Assembly: GCF_001458295.1 (NCBI RefSeq)
Contig: NZ_CYUD01000001.1
Location: forward strand, 1-64,000
Length of the DNA stretch: 64,000 nt
DNA from: Ruegeria denitrificans
Lineage (GTDB): Bacteria; Pseudomonadota; Alphaproteobacteria; Rhodobacterales; Rhodobacteraceae
Direction: 5' to 3'
The number at the start of each line of letters is the position of its first letter. Position 1 is the first letter of the stretch. A program made the translations under genes and the position numbers. The notes under the pieces are model-generated. The model made no database searches. It had not been told where the DNA came from and saw only the letters and a program-made list of their open reading frames with translations. Positions 27,178-37,111 of this stretch are shown here, in pieces.

Positions 27178-27974
27178 GGCTTCAGATCCAGATTGTTGAG
27201 AAAGCTGCGGAGTAGCTTGTTCACTGCGTCCGGGTCTTCAGCAAGTGCCATATGCCGCAGTCCCGGGAGGATAAGTGCACTGCCCCCCGCAATCTCGCTT
27301 GCGATGGCAAAGGCCATGTCGGGCCCGTTGCCGAAATCCTCATCACCAGTAATCACCAGCGCAGGGCAAGAAATCGGCGGGCTTGGCGCAACAATTTCGT
27401 CGATACCATCGGCCAGCACGCGATAGATGGTGTGGTAAATTGCTTTGTCATTGGCTATGACCCAGTCACGAACCGTCTCCATCATACGAGGGTTGGACTG
27501 GCGGAACGCATCGGTGAACCACCGGTTCAGCGCAGCTTCGACCGTTGCCTTTGGTCCGTCCCGCCGTGCCTGTTCCACCCGTTTCAAGATTGCCTCTTGT
27601 GCGGCGTCGGTCCGTTTGTGAGGGGAATGAAGGATCACCAGAGCTGAAACCCGTTGCGGCACATCCTGAGCAAACCGACGCGCGATCATGCCACCCAACG
27701 AGAACCCTGCGATAACCGCGCTTTGGATGGCGCAGTGGTCCAGCAAGCTCTCTAGCTGGCGTGAAAACATTGAAAGGCTGGGGCGTTCGGGTGGCGGGGC
27801 ACTTTGCCCATGACCATATAGATCATAGGTGAGAACGCGAAAGCGACCAGACAGTGCAGGGATCGTCCATTGCCAGCAATCCTGGTTCAGGCCCAGCCCA
27901 TGGATCATTACCACAACAGGCGCACCTTCTTGTCCTGTCATTTTGAAATGGGTTCCGTCTGGTGTTATGCCCAT
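27174..27974 (-). CDS. Alpha/beta hydrolase (RutD / enol-lactonase-like)
   Basis: A 266-aa hydrolase: oxyanion motif MIHGLGLNQDCW, nucleophile elbow AGFSLGGM, acid region VITGDEDFGNGP and catalytic His in GLRHMALAEDP. It overlaps RidA upstream (TGATG) and the CoA-transferase fusion downstream (ATGA). In the Rut pyrimidine pathway a similar hydrolase (RutD) acts beside RidA-like RutC, LLM RutA and flavin reductase RutF. The same set of families is found here, so a carbamate, ester or lactone intermediate is likely. Substrate unknown. Confidence 0.87.
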   Translation of the reverse strand: MGITPDGTHFKMTGQEGAPVVVMIHGLGLNQDCWQWTIPALSGRFRVLTYDLYGHGQSAPPPERPSLSMFSRQLESLLDHCAIQSAVIAGFSLGGMIARRFAQDVPQRVSALVILHSPHKRTDAAQEAILKRVEQARRDGPKATVEAALNRWFTDAFRQSNPRMMETVRDWVIANDKAIYHTIYRVLADGIDEIVAPSPPISCPALVITGDEDFGNGPDMAFAIASEIAGGSALILPGLRHMALAEDPDAVNKLLRSFLNNLDLKP

Positions 27975-28375
27975 CAGGATTGGTCCTTGAGGGGGCGATA
28001 GGCCACGACTTCGACCTCAACGCGGGCATCCACCAGAAGATCGCTGACCACAGCCGACCGGGTTGGAGGCTCAACTGGAAAATAGTCGGCGTAGACGGCG
28101 TTAAATCCAGGGAAATCGTTGCGCTCCCGCAGCCAGACCATGGCCTTGATGACATCGTCGCGGGTGCAGCCTGCCTCGGCCAGTGTCTTGGTGATGTCGT
28201 CCAAAACTGCGCGGGTCTGCTCTTCGACGGTGCCATCGGTCATAGGCACGCCGTCTCGCATAGGAATTTGCCCTGTCAGAAAAACGAAATCACCTGCCCG
28301 AATGGCGCGGGACAGCGACAGAACCCGTCCGCCAATTTCCAGTGGACCTCCGATAACCTGCTTTTTGCTACCCAT
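27974..28375 (-). CDS. RidA/RutC-family protein
   Basis: A 133-aa Rid-fold protein with FLTGQIPMRDG, TRAVLDDITKTLAEAG and the terminal VDARVEVEVVAYRPL that carries the family's Arg/Glu site. Members deaminate enamines or imines, or remove aminoacrylate-type intermediates. The start at 28375 (MGSKKQVIGG) has GGGAGG upstream; a longer in-frame start is not supported. It heads the minus-strand operon facing the ALDH operon across about 140 bases. Confidence 0.85.
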   Translation of the reverse strand: MGSKKQVIGGPLEIGGRVLSLSRAIRAGDFVFLTGQIPMRDGVPMTDGTVEEQTRAVLDDITKTLAEAGCTRDDVIKAMVWLRERNDFPGFNAVYADYFPVEPPTRSAVVSDLLVDARVEVEVVAYRPLKDQS

Positions 28376-28518
28376 TTCCAAGCCTCCCTTCGGAACAGCC
28401 TGCACCCATGATCGGATGCGAGACCCGGATTTTTCGACAGACTGCGTCGTATTTTCATAACCCTGAGGCGCGAAAGCAGACATGAATAGGGAGGCAACAA
28501 TCAGGGGGGAGGCACGCC

Positions 28519-30000
28519 ATGGCTGATGTCAAAAACTATCAGATGCTGATTGATGGCGACTGGGTCGACGCTGCGGATGGCGGTACTTTTGACAGCGTCA
28601 ACCCAGCCAATGGTGAGGTCTGGAGCCGTGTACCAGAGGCAACCGAGGATGATATCAACCGCGCAGTCACCGCGGCGCACACTGCTTTTGTCGGCGGGCC
28701 GTGGGCGCGTATGACACCGACCGAGCGCGGCAAATGCCTGCGCAAGCTGGGCGATCTTCTGGCGGATCATTCCGAAGAGCTGGGACGAACTGAATCCATC
28801 GACACCGGCAAGATGCTCAAGGAAACGCGTTGGCAAGCCAAATACATTGCCGAGTTTTTCCAGTTTTTTGCTGGGTGTGCGGATAAGGTAAGCGGCGAGA
28901 CACTGCCCATCGACAAACCTGACATGTTTGTCTTTACCAAGCGCGAGCCTCTGGGCGTGGTTGCTGCCGTGGTGCCCTGGAATTCGCAATTGTTCCTTGT
29001 AGCGGTCAAGATCGGCCCGGCATTGGCTGCCGGGAATACGGTTGTTCTGAAAGCATCCGAACATGCCAGCGCGGCCATGCTGGAGTTTGGGCGACTTGTC
29101 GAAATGGCCGGTATCCCGCCTGGTGTGGTCAACATCGTAACGGGTCATGGTGAGCCCTGTGGACGGGCTTTGACCGGGCATCCACTGGTGGCGCGCGTCT
29201 CTTTTACCGGTGGCCCAAATGCCGCGTGCCATGTGCTGGAAAACGTAAAACGCAACTTTGCCGAGGTCTCATTGGAACTGGGCGGCAAGTCGCCCTTCGT
29301 TGTTTTTGATGACGCCAATATCGAAAGTGCAGTCAATGCCTCGATTGCCGGTATCTTTGGCGCGACAGGGCAAAGCTGCGTCGCCGGATCGCGGCTCTAC
29401 TTGCACGAGGACATCGCGGATGAGTTTCTCGACAGGATGGTGGCGCAGGCGCAGCAGATCCTCATTGGCGATCCACTGGCCGAGGAAACTCAGATGGGGC
29501 CGCTTTGCACCCCCGGACAGTTGGACCACATCCAACGCGAGGTTGCCTTCGCTCAGGAAGAGGGCGGCACAGTTCTGGTGGGGGGCAAGCAGCCGGAAGG
29601 CAAAGCAGGGCTATATTTCGAGCCAACCATCATCGACTGCCCACGGCAGGATCTGCGTATCGTCGATACAGAGCTTTTCGGCCCTGTACTTTGCGTCCAG
29701 CGTTTTAAGACCGAATCTGAGGTGCTGGAACTGGCCAACGATACCGAACATGGGCTGGCGGCGGGCATCTTTACCACCGACGGCGCGCGATCCTTGCGCA
29801 TGGCAAATGCAGTGCGTGCCGGCATCGTCTGGGTGAACACCTACCGTGTTGTGTCGCCGATAGCGGAGTTTGGTGGCGTTAAAGGATCAGGCTATGGCCG
29901 CGAAAGCGGGTTCCAGGCGATCTACGATTACACCCGGCCCAAGACGGTCTGGATGAACACATCGGATGAGCCGATGGCGAACCCGTTTGTAATGCGCTGA
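28519..30000 (+). CDS. NAD(P)+-dependent aldehyde dehydrogenase (betaine/aminobutyraldehyde dehydrogenase-like)
   Basis: A 493-aa ALDH with VVPWNSQL, the catalytic Glu in SLELGGKSPFVV, the catalytic Cys in GQSCVAGSR, and the C-terminal EFGGVKGSGYGRE. The overall flavour is like betaine-aldehyde or trimethylaminobutyraldehyde dehydrogenases. It is the first gene of a plus-strand operon with an LLM monooxygenase, an enoyl-CoA hydratase and an L-carnitine-dehydrogenase homologue. In that setting it may oxidise 4-trimethylaminobutyraldehyde to gamma-butyrobetaine; that is inference from context. Confidence 0.92.
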   Translation: MADVKNYQMLIDGDWVDAADGGTFDSVNPANGEVWSRVPEATEDDINRAVTAAHTAFVGGPWARMTPTERGKCLRKLGDLLADHSEELGRTESIDTGKMLKETRWQAKYIAEFFQFFAGCADKVSGETLPIDKPDMFVFTKREPLGVVAAVVPWNSQLFLVAVKIGPALAAGNTVVLKASEHASAAMLEFGRLVEMAGIPPGVVNIVTGHGEPCGRALTGHPLVARVSFTGGPNAACHVLENVKRNFAEVSLELGGKSPFVVFDDANIESAVNASIAGIFGATGQSCVAGSRLYLHEDIADEFLDRMVAQAQQILIGDPLAEETQMGPLCTPGQLDHIQREVAFAQEEGGTVLVGGKQPEGKAGLYFEPTIIDCPRQDLRIVDTELFGPVLCVQRFKTESEVLELANDTEHGLAAGIFTTDGARSLRMANAVRAGIVWVNTYRVVSPIAEFGGVKGSGYGRESGFQAIYDYTRPKTVWMNTSDEPMANPFVMR

Positions 30001-30011
30001 GGGAGGTGAGC

Positions 30012-31052
30012 ATGAAATTCCAACTTGCCGTAAACATGGAGCGGATCGACAACAGTCTTGATATGAAAGACGTCGCGCGCCACACATTGGAGATGGTGCA
30101 AATCGCCGAGGATGGCGGTTTCGATATCGTTTGGGCTGCTGAGCATCACGCGCTGGAAATGACGATTGCGCCCAACCCGTTCCAACTGCTGACTTGGTGG
30201 TCATCCGAGACCAGCCGGATCCGGCTTGGTACGGCGGTGGCGACCGCTGCGTACTGGCACCCGATTAACCTGGCCGGTGAAGCCGCGATGCTGGATCTTT
30301 TAAGCGGCGGTCGGTTGGAGTTTGGTATCGGGTCAGGTGCCTATCAGCGCGAGTTCGATCGCATGAAGCCGGGCCTCAAGCAATCTGATGCGTGGCGCTA
30401 TATGCAAGAGATGCTGCCCACGGTGCGCGAGTTGTGGAAGGGCGATTATGCGCATGAAGGCGAATATTGGCAATTCCCGACATCAACCTCGGTGCCCAAA
30501 CCATTGCAAGCCGAGGTTCCGGTTTGGGTCGCGGCGCGCTCGCCGATCACCTATGACTACGCCATGCGTGAACGCTGCCACGTGAATTGCTGGCCTTTCA
30601 CCCGCCCGTTCGCTGAGGCCGAGCTGTACAAAAAGCAACTCGATGAGGCGATTGAAAAAGCGGATAATGGCTGGGTGCCACGTTTTGCGCTGATGCGCCA
30701 TTCCAGCGTTTACGACAATGCGGCCGATGGCGAAAACGCGATGAAGGCGGTGCGACGATTGCTGAGCCAGTTCGAAAACCTCTATCGCAATTTGGGCGAT
30801 GTCAAAGATGGTTTTCCTGCTTCCATTCCGTTGGATCAGTTGGAGGGCCGGGAACAGTATGATCCCTTGATGCTGGAAGAAAACCTAATGTTCGGTTCAC
30901 CTGAGCGTGTGATTGGAAAGCTCAAGAAATATCAGGGGCTCGGTGTGAACGAGTTCATCTACTATGCCTCGATGGGGCTTGATCACGCGGCGCAGCAGCG
31001 ATCCTTGCGCATGTTCTGCGACGAGGTCATGCCGGAATTCAAGGAGGACTGA
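30012..31052 (+). CDS. LLM-class flavin-dependent monooxygenase
   Basis: A 346-aa luciferase-like enzyme (MKFQLAVNMERIDNSLDMKD, AAEHHALEMTIAPNPF, LSGGRLEFGIGSGAYQREFD). The ATG at 30012 lies behind GGGAGG; an in-frame GTG two codons earlier is less likely. It sits 12 bases after the ALDH gene and 5 bases before the enoyl-CoA hydratase gene. It needs reduced flavin, which the fused flavin reductase domain of the divergent operon could provide. A second LLM enzyme with its own reductase lies at 16967-18157. Confidence 0.9.
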   Translation: MKFQLAVNMERIDNSLDMKDVARHTLEMVQIAEDGGFDIVWAAEHHALEMTIAPNPFQLLTWWSSETSRIRLGTAVATAAYWHPINLAGEAAMLDLLSGGRLEFGIGSGAYQREFDRMKPGLKQSDAWRYMQEMLPTVRELWKGDYAHEGEYWQFPTSTSVPKPLQAEVPVWVAARSPITYDYAMRERCHVNCWPFTRPFAEAELYKKQLDEAIEKADNGWVPRFALMRHSSVYDNAADGENAMKAVRRLLSQFENLYRNLGDVKDGFPASIPLDQLEGREQYDPLMLEENLMFGSPERVIGKLKKYQGLGVNEFIYYASMGLDHAAQQRSLRMFCDEVMPEFKED

Positions 31053-31056
31053 AGCA

Positions 31057-31860
31057 ATGGCAGAAGGGGTCAAAACACACCGTGACGGCCACGTTCTGGA
31101 AATCACACTAGAGCGGGGCAAAGTAAACGCCATCGACGTTCCCACCAGTCAGGCCTTGGCCGCGGCGTTTCAGGAGTTGCACGAGAACAAAGACTTGCGT
31201 TGCGCGATCCTGACCGGGGGAGGAGATCGGATTTTCTCGGCCGGTTGGGATTTGAAGGCCCTGAATGAGGGTGAGATGCAGCTCGACAACTGGTGGGAGA
31301 GTGATGACTACGGGTTCGGCGGGTTCACGGGTCTGACCGAGAATTGGGCGCTCAACAAGCCGGTTATCGCTGCCATCAACGGTCTGGCCATCGGCGGCGG
31401 GTTCGAAATGGCCATGGCCTGTGATCTGCTGATTGCGGCGGAACATGTGGAATTTGGCTTGCCTGAAATGCCTTTGGGCATCGTTCCGGATGCGGGGGCG
31501 CTACAACGCCTGCCTCGGAGAATACCACACAATATCGCGATGGAGATGTTTCTATTAGGCCGTCGCATGACTGCTACAGAGGCAGCGCATTACGGATTGG
31601 TCAACAAGGTGGTCCCAAAGGATCAATTGATGACAGCGGCCCGGGAATGGGCGGCCTCGATTGCCTGGTCAGCGCCTCTTGCGATGCAATCTGTCAAAGA
31701 AGTGCAGCGAGAGATCGAGTGCGTGCCGCTGGAACAGGCCTTTCACAAGATGCGAACCGATCCGATGCCGATCTACCGCAAGATGCTGAAATCTGACGAC
31801 GCGGCAGAAGGTGTCGCGGCCTTTGTCGAAAAGCGTGAACCCAAATTCAAGGGTGAGTGA
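31057..31860 (+). CDS. Enoyl-CoA hydratase/isomerase family protein (carnitinyl-CoA dehydratase-like)
   Basis: A 267-aa crotonase-fold enzyme with the oxyanion-hole segments FSAGWDLKALNEG and NGLAIGGGFEMAMACDLLIA, and the catalytic-Glu region GLPEMPLGIVPDAG. The AGWDLKA and GGGFE patterns resemble CaiD, which hydrates crotonobetainyl-CoA to L-carnitinyl-CoA. Next to an L-carnitine dehydrogenase homologue this is a reasonable assignment. It overlaps the dehydrogenase start (TGATG). Confidence 0.88.
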   Translation: MAEGVKTHRDGHVLEITLERGKVNAIDVPTSQALAAAFQELHENKDLRCAILTGGGDRIFSAGWDLKALNEGEMQLDNWWESDDYGFGGFTGLTENWALNKPVIAAINGLAIGGGFEMAMACDLLIAAEHVEFGLPEMPLGIVPDAGALQRLPRRIPHNIAMEMFLLGRRMTATEAAHYGLVNKVVPKDQLMTAAREWAASIAWSAPLAMQSVKEVQREIECVPLEQAFHKMRTDPMPIYRKMLKSDDAAEGVAAFVEKREPKFKGE

Positions 31861-32807
31861 TGTATCCTGACCCCTCCTCAATCACTCGCATCACCAGCAT
31901 TGGAGCCGGCCCAATCGGCGGCGGCTGGGCAGCGCATTTTCTTGCGCGTGGCTATGATGTGACCGCCTATTTGCATGACGCAAGCGAATCCGATGCCTTT
32001 CACGCAATCTTACGCACTGCTTGGAAGAGCTTGACGGATTTGGGGCTTGCCGCCGGTGCGTCGCTTGACCGCTTGCGCATCGTTACAGATTTGGAGGCTG
32101 CGCTGGACGGCGCCGAATTTGTGCAGGAAAGCGCGCCCGAGCGTCTTGAGATCAAGCAGGCACTTTATCAACGACTCGGGCTCATTTTGCCAACAGACGT
32201 CGTGATTGGCTCTTCCACGTCCGGCTTGATGATGACCGACATCCAAGCGACTTGCGCGACCCCGGAACGCTGTGTGATCGGCCATCCCTTCAATCCACCC
32301 TATTTGTTACCGCTGGTCGAAATCGTGGGCGGCGAACAGACATCACCAGAGGCGGTGGCTTGGGCCGGGAAATTCTACGAAATCGCGGGCAAGGCCCCGT
32401 TGATGATGAAAAAAGAGATCCCCGGCTTTGTCGCGACCCGACTGCAAGAGGCGCTTTGGCGAGAGGCCCTGCATATGGTCGCCAATGGAGAGGCAACGCC
32501 GGAAGACATCGACATCGCACTCATGAACGGCCCGGCGCCTCGTATGGTCTCGCAGGGTCAGTGTATGGCTTTTCACGTGGCCTGTGGTGCCGGAGGCATG
32601 GCCACCAACCTGGATCAGTTCGGCCCGGCGCTGAAGTTGCCCTGGACCCGGTTGGAGGCACCTGAGCTGACGAAGGAATTGCGCGATCGCATGGTCGATG
32701 GCTGCAACGCTGTCTCCGGCGACCGAGATTTCGAGGACATGGCAGCCCAACGGGATCGCGAAATAGTTGCTGTGCTGAATGCCCTGCGTCAGTCTCGCGG
32801 GGGATGA
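31860..32807 (+). CDS. lcdH: L-carnitine dehydrogenase (3-hydroxyacyl-CoA dehydrogenase family)
   Basis: A 315-aa NAD-dependent dehydrogenase with the Rossmann motif IGAGPIGGGWAA, then FVQESAPERLEIK, GSSTSGLM, CVIGHPFNPPYLLPLVE and EVPGF-type KKEIPGFVATRLQEALWRE. These stretches closely follow recalled carnitine 3-dehydrogenases (LcdH/CdhA). It oxidises L-carnitine to 3-dehydrocarnitine. The thioesterase domain fused to LcdH in some Rhodobacterales is absent. The ATG at 31860 overlaps the upstream stop; the 3' end overlaps the convergent regulator gene by 19 bases. Confidence 0.88.
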   Translation: MYPDPSSITRITSIGAGPIGGGWAAHFLARGYDVTAYLHDASESDAFHAILRTAWKSLTDLGLAAGASLDRLRIVTDLEAALDGAEFVQESAPERLEIKQALYQRLGLILPTDVVIGSSTSGLMMTDIQATCATPERCVIGHPFNPPYLLPLVEIVGGEQTSPEAVAWAGKFYEIAGKAPLMMKKEIPGFVATRLQEALWREALHMVANGEATPEDIDIALMNGPAPRMVSQGQCMAFHVACGAGGMATNLDQFGPALKLPWTRLEAPELTKELRDRMVDGCNAVSGDRDFEDMAAQRDREIVAVLNALRQSRGG

Positions 32808-33859
32808 CCCTGCGCCGGGATGTTGTTCAAAATGGACAAGAAATCCGAAAGTGATCCGGGCCAGCTGGGTGCCGGCTCGCTTTTCGGCCATGCCTCACGG
32901 TATTCGGATGGGCGCCGGCCGAAGAATTTACCGAATGAATAGGCAAAATGTGACAGTGTATTGAACCCTGATGCGGTGGCAATCTCGCGTACACTGAGGT
33001 CGGTCGAAATCAACAGCAGGCGAGCATTCTGCAATCGGCGCAACAAGCCGAATTGCACGACGGTACAACCCACATTCTTCTTGAACTGACGTTCGAGCTG
33101 GCGTTGAGAAACACCCAGAACATCAGCGATTTGGGGCACTTTGAGCGGCTCTTCTATGTTTTCTTCGATCAGGGTCATCGCTTCTCGGATTAACGGCAGC
33201 ATGGTTTCCGTGCTTCGACCCATGGTGCTGCGCTGGGGTGAGGCGGCGTCGCGAATGGGGTGATGCAGCATCTGGTCTGCAATCTCCCCCGAAAAGCCGC
33301 TGTCGCTGATGGATTCAATCAGCCTTAGCATCAGATCGACCCCGGCCAACCCGCCCGCGCACGTCATTACCTTGCCGTCAATAGTGAACAGACACTCGTG
33401 GACATCGACCCGATCAAAGGATTCCCGGAACCCGCTTAACCAGGACCAGTGAATAGTTGCAGGTTTGCCGTCCAACAAGCCTGCCCGCGCGACGATGTAG
33501 CTGCCCAATTCAACACCGCAAACAGTTTCGCCTGCGCGTGCGCGTTTTCGCAACCAGGAAAGTAAAGTGGTGTTTTCGTAGTACTCAGTGCCCCAACTGC
33601 CCAATACAAACACAAAATCCGCCGGAGTGAGGCTGCTGCAATCAGTGTCAACTGCGGTCGTCATGCCATTGCTGGCAACAATCTCAGGACCGTCGAACGA
33701 GACGATGTCCCAGGAAAACATCGGTTCTGGCGCCAGGTAATTTGCGATCCGCATGGTTTCGATCATGGTGATCAGCGTGGTCAGGTTGAAGCGCGGGACA
33801 ACGACAAATACGGCATGCCGTTTAGCCCGAGCCATATGCGTTGTGATGTCGACATGCAT
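32789..33859 (-). CDS. GlxA-type AraC regulator (CdhR-like)
   Basis: A 356-aa protein. The N-terminal DJ-1/PfpI-like GATase1 domain (VFVVVPRFNLTTLITMIETM ... VCGVELGSYIVARAGLLDG) is followed by a C-terminal AraC double helix-turn-helix (VLGVSQRQLERQFKKNVG ... SREIATASGF-type VREIATASGFNTLSHFAYSF). CdhR, the carnitine-catabolism activator of pseudomonads, has this architecture. Its location between lcdH and the BKACE gene supports the same role. It is divergent from the BKACE operon. Confidence 0.87.
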   Translation of the reverse strand: MHVDITTHMARAKRHAVFVVVPRFNLTTLITMIETMRIANYLAPEPMFSWDIVSFDGPEIVASNGMTTAVDTDCSSLTPADFVFVLGSWGTEYYENTTLLSWLRKRARAGETVCGVELGSYIVARAGLLDGKPATIHWSWLSGFRESFDRVDVHECLFTIDGKVMTCAGGLAGVDLMLRLIESISDSGFSGEIADQMLHHPIRDAASPQRSTMGRSTETMLPLIREAMTLIEENIEEPLKVPQIADVLGVSQRQLERQFKKNVGCTVVQFGLLRRLQNARLLLISTDLSVREIATASGFNTLSHFAYSFGKFFGRRPSEYREAWPKSEPAPSWPGSLSDFLSILNNIPAQGHPPRD

Positions 33860-33978
33860 TGGTTTTGCCTAGCAGACTTTGGTCAGATTTTTCGTCACTC
33901 TAACCCAATCTGTGGCGGATAATCGACATCTTTGTCTGTCAATCGCGCTTCAATCTATGTGTAAAGGGGGGCTCGGAT

Positions 33979-34869
33979 ATGACCTACGATGTTGTGCTGA
34001 CCTGCGCGGTTACCGGAGCAGGAGATACGACCGGCAAGAGCCCGCACGTGCCGGTTACTCCGAAAGAAATCGCTGATGCGGCAATCGAAGCCGCCAGGGC
34101 AGGGGCCTCTGCTGCCCATGTGCATGCGCGTGATCCTGAAACGGGGCAGGGCTCGCGCGATCCGGCGCTCTTCAAGGAAATCGTGGATCGAATACGTGAA
34201 AGCGATACCGATGTGGTCATCAACGTTACGGCAGGTATGGGGGGCGATTGGATTTCAGATCCTTCAAACCCCGCCATGCCCGGTCCGGGCACCGACATGA
34301 TCGGCCCAGAAGAACGGTTGGCCCATATCAAGGAATGCCTGCCTGAAATCTGCTCTCTCGATTGTGGCACGCTGAATTTTTCCGACACGGACATGATCTA
34401 TATTTCCACGCCACCGACACTGCGCCGGATGGCGGCGCTGGTTCAGGAATGGGGCGTAAAGCCCGAGCTTGAGGTCTTCGATCTCGGCCATATCCGATTT
34501 GCCAAGGCAATGGTGGAGGAGGGGCTGATTGATGCGCCGCCAATGTTTCAGTTGTGCCTTGGGATTCCATGGGGGGCTGATCAAACGGTGGAAACCATGG
34601 CGGCCATGAAGGCGCAACTGCCCGTAGGCGCCAGCTGGGCCAGTTTTGGGATCGGGCGGGGGCAGATGCCGATGGCCGCTGCCGCTGTCGCGCTTGGGGG
34701 GAATGTGCGTGTCGGTCTTGAGGACAACATCTACCTTGACCGCGGGGTTCTGGCGACAAACGGCCAGCTTGTCACCCGCGCCCGAGAGATTATCGAACGG
34801 ATGGGTGGGCGGATCCTGACACCGCAAGAGGCGCGCAACAAACTGAACCTGAGGGGGGCGGATGGCTGA
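33979..34869 (+). CDS. cdhC: Beta-keto acid cleavage enzyme (3-dehydrocarnitine:acetyl-CoA trimethylamine transferase-like, DUF849)
   Basis: A 296-aa BKACE-family protein beginning [20 protein letters not shown], with [13 protein letters not shown] (zinc His residues), [12 protein letters not shown], and [15 protein letters not shown], matching recalled CdhC proteins. CdhC converts 3-dehydrocarnitine plus acetyl-CoA to betainyl-CoA and acetoacetate. It begins the second carnitine-cluster operon and overlaps the ABC ATPase gene by 8 bases. A weak GGGGGG precedes the ATG. Confidence 0.88.
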   Translation: MTYDVVLTCAVTGAGDTTGKSPHVPVTPKEIADAAIEAARAGASAAHVHARDPETGQGSRDPALFKEIVDRIRESDTDVVINVTAGMGGDWISDPSNPAMPGPGTDMIGPEERLAHIKECLPEICSLDCGTLNFSDTDMIYISTPPTLRRMAALVQEWGVKPELEVFDLGHIRFAKAMVEEGLIDAPPMFQLCLGIPWGADQTVETMAAMKAQLPVGASWASFGIGRGQMPMAAAAVALGGNVRVGLEDNIYLDRGVLATNGQLVTRAREIIERMGGRILTPQEARNKLNLRGADG

Positions 34870-35863
34870 TCCAACCCAAACCGGTAGCTTGCAAATTCGC
34901 AATGTCTCCAAGTTTTTTGGTCAGTTCCGCGCTGTCAACGACATCTGCCTGGATATCCGAAACGGAGAGTTCCTGACGCTGTTAGGCCCGTCGGGATCGG
35001 GCAAAACCACCTTGTTGATGATGATCGCCGGGTTTCTCGACATATCGAAAGGTGAGATTGCGCTGGACGGTGCGTCCATCTCGGATGTGCCGGCCGAAAA
35101 GCGCAATTTCGGCATGGTGTTTCAAGGATATGCTCTGTTCCCCCATATGACTGTTCGCGACAACGTGGGTTATGCGCTAAGCGTGCGTAAACGCCCCGCC
35201 GACGAAATTCGGAACCGTGTCGACGAGATGCTGGAGCTGGTTCAGCTTCAGGAGTTTGCAGATCGCAAACCGGGGCAGTTGTCTGGTGGTCAGCAACAAC
35301 GCGTGGCCCTTGCACGTGCCTTGTGCTTTGCGCCGCCTGTGCTGTTGCTGGACGAACCGCTGGGAGCGCTGGACAAAAAGCTGCGTGTCGAAGTGCAGGA
35401 GCAGCTCAAGGACATTCATCGCCGCGTTGGCACTACCTTCATCTATGTCACTCATGATCAGGAAGAGGCACTGTCGATGTCTGACCGCATTGTGATCATG
35501 CGCGACGGCGCGATCGAGCAGGTCGGAACGCCAAAAGAGCTGTACGAGCGCCCGATCAATCAGTTCACCGCCAGTTTCCTCGGGAAATCGAACTTTATTC
35601 ATCAAAACGGAAAGGTCTTTGCCCTGCGCCCGGAAAAAATTGATCTGATGCCTGGCAACGAAAACGCCGAGGCCCGGATGAGGGGTGCCATTCGCAACAT
35701 AACCTATTTTGGCTCGATGCAGAGGATCATCGTGGATACCGACGAAGGGGCCGAGATCGAGGTCGATATCGACGTCTGGCGCAACGCCTCTGATCTGGCA
35801 GAGGGGTTGCGTGTGGATTTGCTTTGGAAAGATTCAGCAGCAGTGGAGCTACAAACGGGCTAG
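34862..35863 (+). CDS. ABC transporter ATP-binding protein (PotA-like)
   Basis: A 333-aa ATPase with Walker [11 protein letters not shown]-loop [10 protein letters not shown], signature [15 protein letters not shown], Walker [13 protein letters not shown], switch VTHDQEEA and a C-terminal TOBE-type domain ([10 protein letters not shown]). It is of the polyamine/opine type. The downstream binding protein and two permeases complete the importer. Inside the carnitine gene cluster it is likely to import carnitine, gamma-butyrobetaine or a related quaternary amine, which is inference. Confidence 0.93.
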   Translation: MADPTQTGSLQIRNVSKFFGQFRAVNDICLDIRNGEFLTLLGPSGSGKTTLLMMIAGFLDISKGEIALDGASISDVPAEKRNFGMVFQGYALFPHMTVRDNVGYALSVRKRPADEIRNRVDEMLELVQLQEFADRKPGQLSGGQQQRVALARALCFAPPVLLLDEPLGALDKKLRVEVQEQLKDIHRRVGTTFIYVTHDQEEALSMSDRIVIMRDGAIEQVGTPKELYERPINQFTASFLGKSNFIHQNGKVFALRPEKIDLMPGNENAEARMRGAIRNITYFGSMQRIIVDTDEGAEIEVDIDVWRNASDLAEGLRVDLLWKDSAAVELQTG

Positions 35864-35939
35864 GCACCCCAACACAAAACGCCCAGAGGCGTCACGACCG
35901 AAAGCCGGGTCAAATCCCGGATCAAATGGGAGGAAGAAA

Positions 35940-37046
35940 ATGCACGATAAACAATTCAAAAAGGAAATGCTTGCCGAAAGTGCCCAGGCGTTCCGGGCTG
36001 GCCGTATGGACCGGCGCACGTTTCTGGCGCTTTGCGGTGCTTCGGGTGTTGCAATGAATGCGGTACTGGCAGGCGACGCCCAAGCGGCGGCAGACCATGT
36101 CGTGATGTGGAATTGGGGCGGCCAATCCGAAGAATGCCATGGCTCGGCCATCGGTGAGGCCTTTACCGCCAAAACCGGCAAAGGTTTGAAATTTGACACC
36201 TCTGGTCCGTTGGAAGGTAAGATCAAGGAAATGGTCGACAGTGGCAATGTGACTGCCGACGTGGCGGATGCGGACTTGTTCAACGCCGTGTCACTTGGAC
36301 CAACCGGCCACCTGGAGCCGATTGACTATTCCGTGGTGTCCAAGGAGAAAACGCTGCCCGGCTATGCGTTGGAATATGGGGTGTCGATCATCCTCTACGG
36401 GTATGCCTTTGTGTATGACACCGAAGCCTACGGCGACAATCCACCGCAAAACTGGGCCGATTTCTTTGATACCGAGAAATTCCCCGGGACCCGAGCGCTC
36501 TACAAATGGGCAAATGGGTCGCTCGAGGCCGCATTGATGGCGGATGGAGTCGCTGGCAGCGATCTCTATCCGCTCGATATGGATCGGGCCCTGAACAAGA
36601 TCCAGTCAATCAAGGATGACAGCCTCTATTGGGGCTCGGGATCGGAAGTTCACTCTATGGTGGTCAACAACGAGGTCTCGATGGCGATCATCTGGCAGAA
36701 CCGGGGTCGCAACATCGAAAACGACACCGATGGTCAATACAAGCTGGTGAACAATCAGGCGATGGCGATGCCAGGGGCATATATCGTGCCCAAGGGCAAC
36801 CCGGCGGGTGCCGCTGTCATGGAGTTCATCGCCACGGCGCAAGACATTCCGGCGCAGTTGGCACTGTTGGATTGCCTGGGCATGACACCATCGAACCCCG
36901 AAGCCTTTGGTCAGATTCCTGAAGACCAGCAACCTTATGCGATCACCTCGGCCATGAACATCGACAAGATCGTCTACAATGATCCGGAGTGGTGGGGCAA
37001 AAACGGCGGCGACGCGGTGAATGCCTTCCTCGAAGCGATTAGCTGA
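35940..37046 (+). CDS. Periplasmic substrate-binding protein (PotD/PotF-like)
   Basis: A 368-aa binding protein. Residues 20-45 form a twin-arginine-like export signal (MDRRTFLALCGASGVAMNA, ending ...GDAQAAA). The mature part begins VVMWNWGGQSEECHG and shows PotD-like features (GYAFVYDTEAYGDNPPQNWADFFD, VGSDLYPLD-type). GGGAGG stands before the ATG at 35940. It follows the ATPase gene by 76 bases. The ligand is inferred to be carnitine-like from the enzymes around it; polyamines cannot be excluded. Confidence 0.9.
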   Translation: MHDKQFKKEMLAESAQAFRAGRMDRRTFLALCGASGVAMNAVLAGDAQAAADHVVMWNWGGQSEECHGSAIGEAFTAKTGKGLKFDTSGPLEGKIKEMVDSGNVTADVADADLFNAVSLGPTGHLEPIDYSVVSKEKTLPGYALEYGVSIILYGYAFVYDTEAYGDNPPQNWADFFDTEKFPGTRALYKWANGSLEAALMADGVAGSDLYPLDMDRALNKIQSIKDDSLYWGSGSEVHSMVVNNEVSMAIIWQNRGRNIENDTDGQYKLVNNQAMAMPGAYIVPKGNPAGAAVMEFIATAQDIPAQLALLDCLGMTPSNPEAFGQIPEDQQPYAITSAMNIDKIVYNDPEWWGKNGGDAVNAFLEAIS

Positions 37047-37111
37047 CCACTCAACCTTCTGGTCGCCTGATCCGCAGTATCGGGCGGCCAAACCCCTCTC
37101 GAAAGCTTTGG

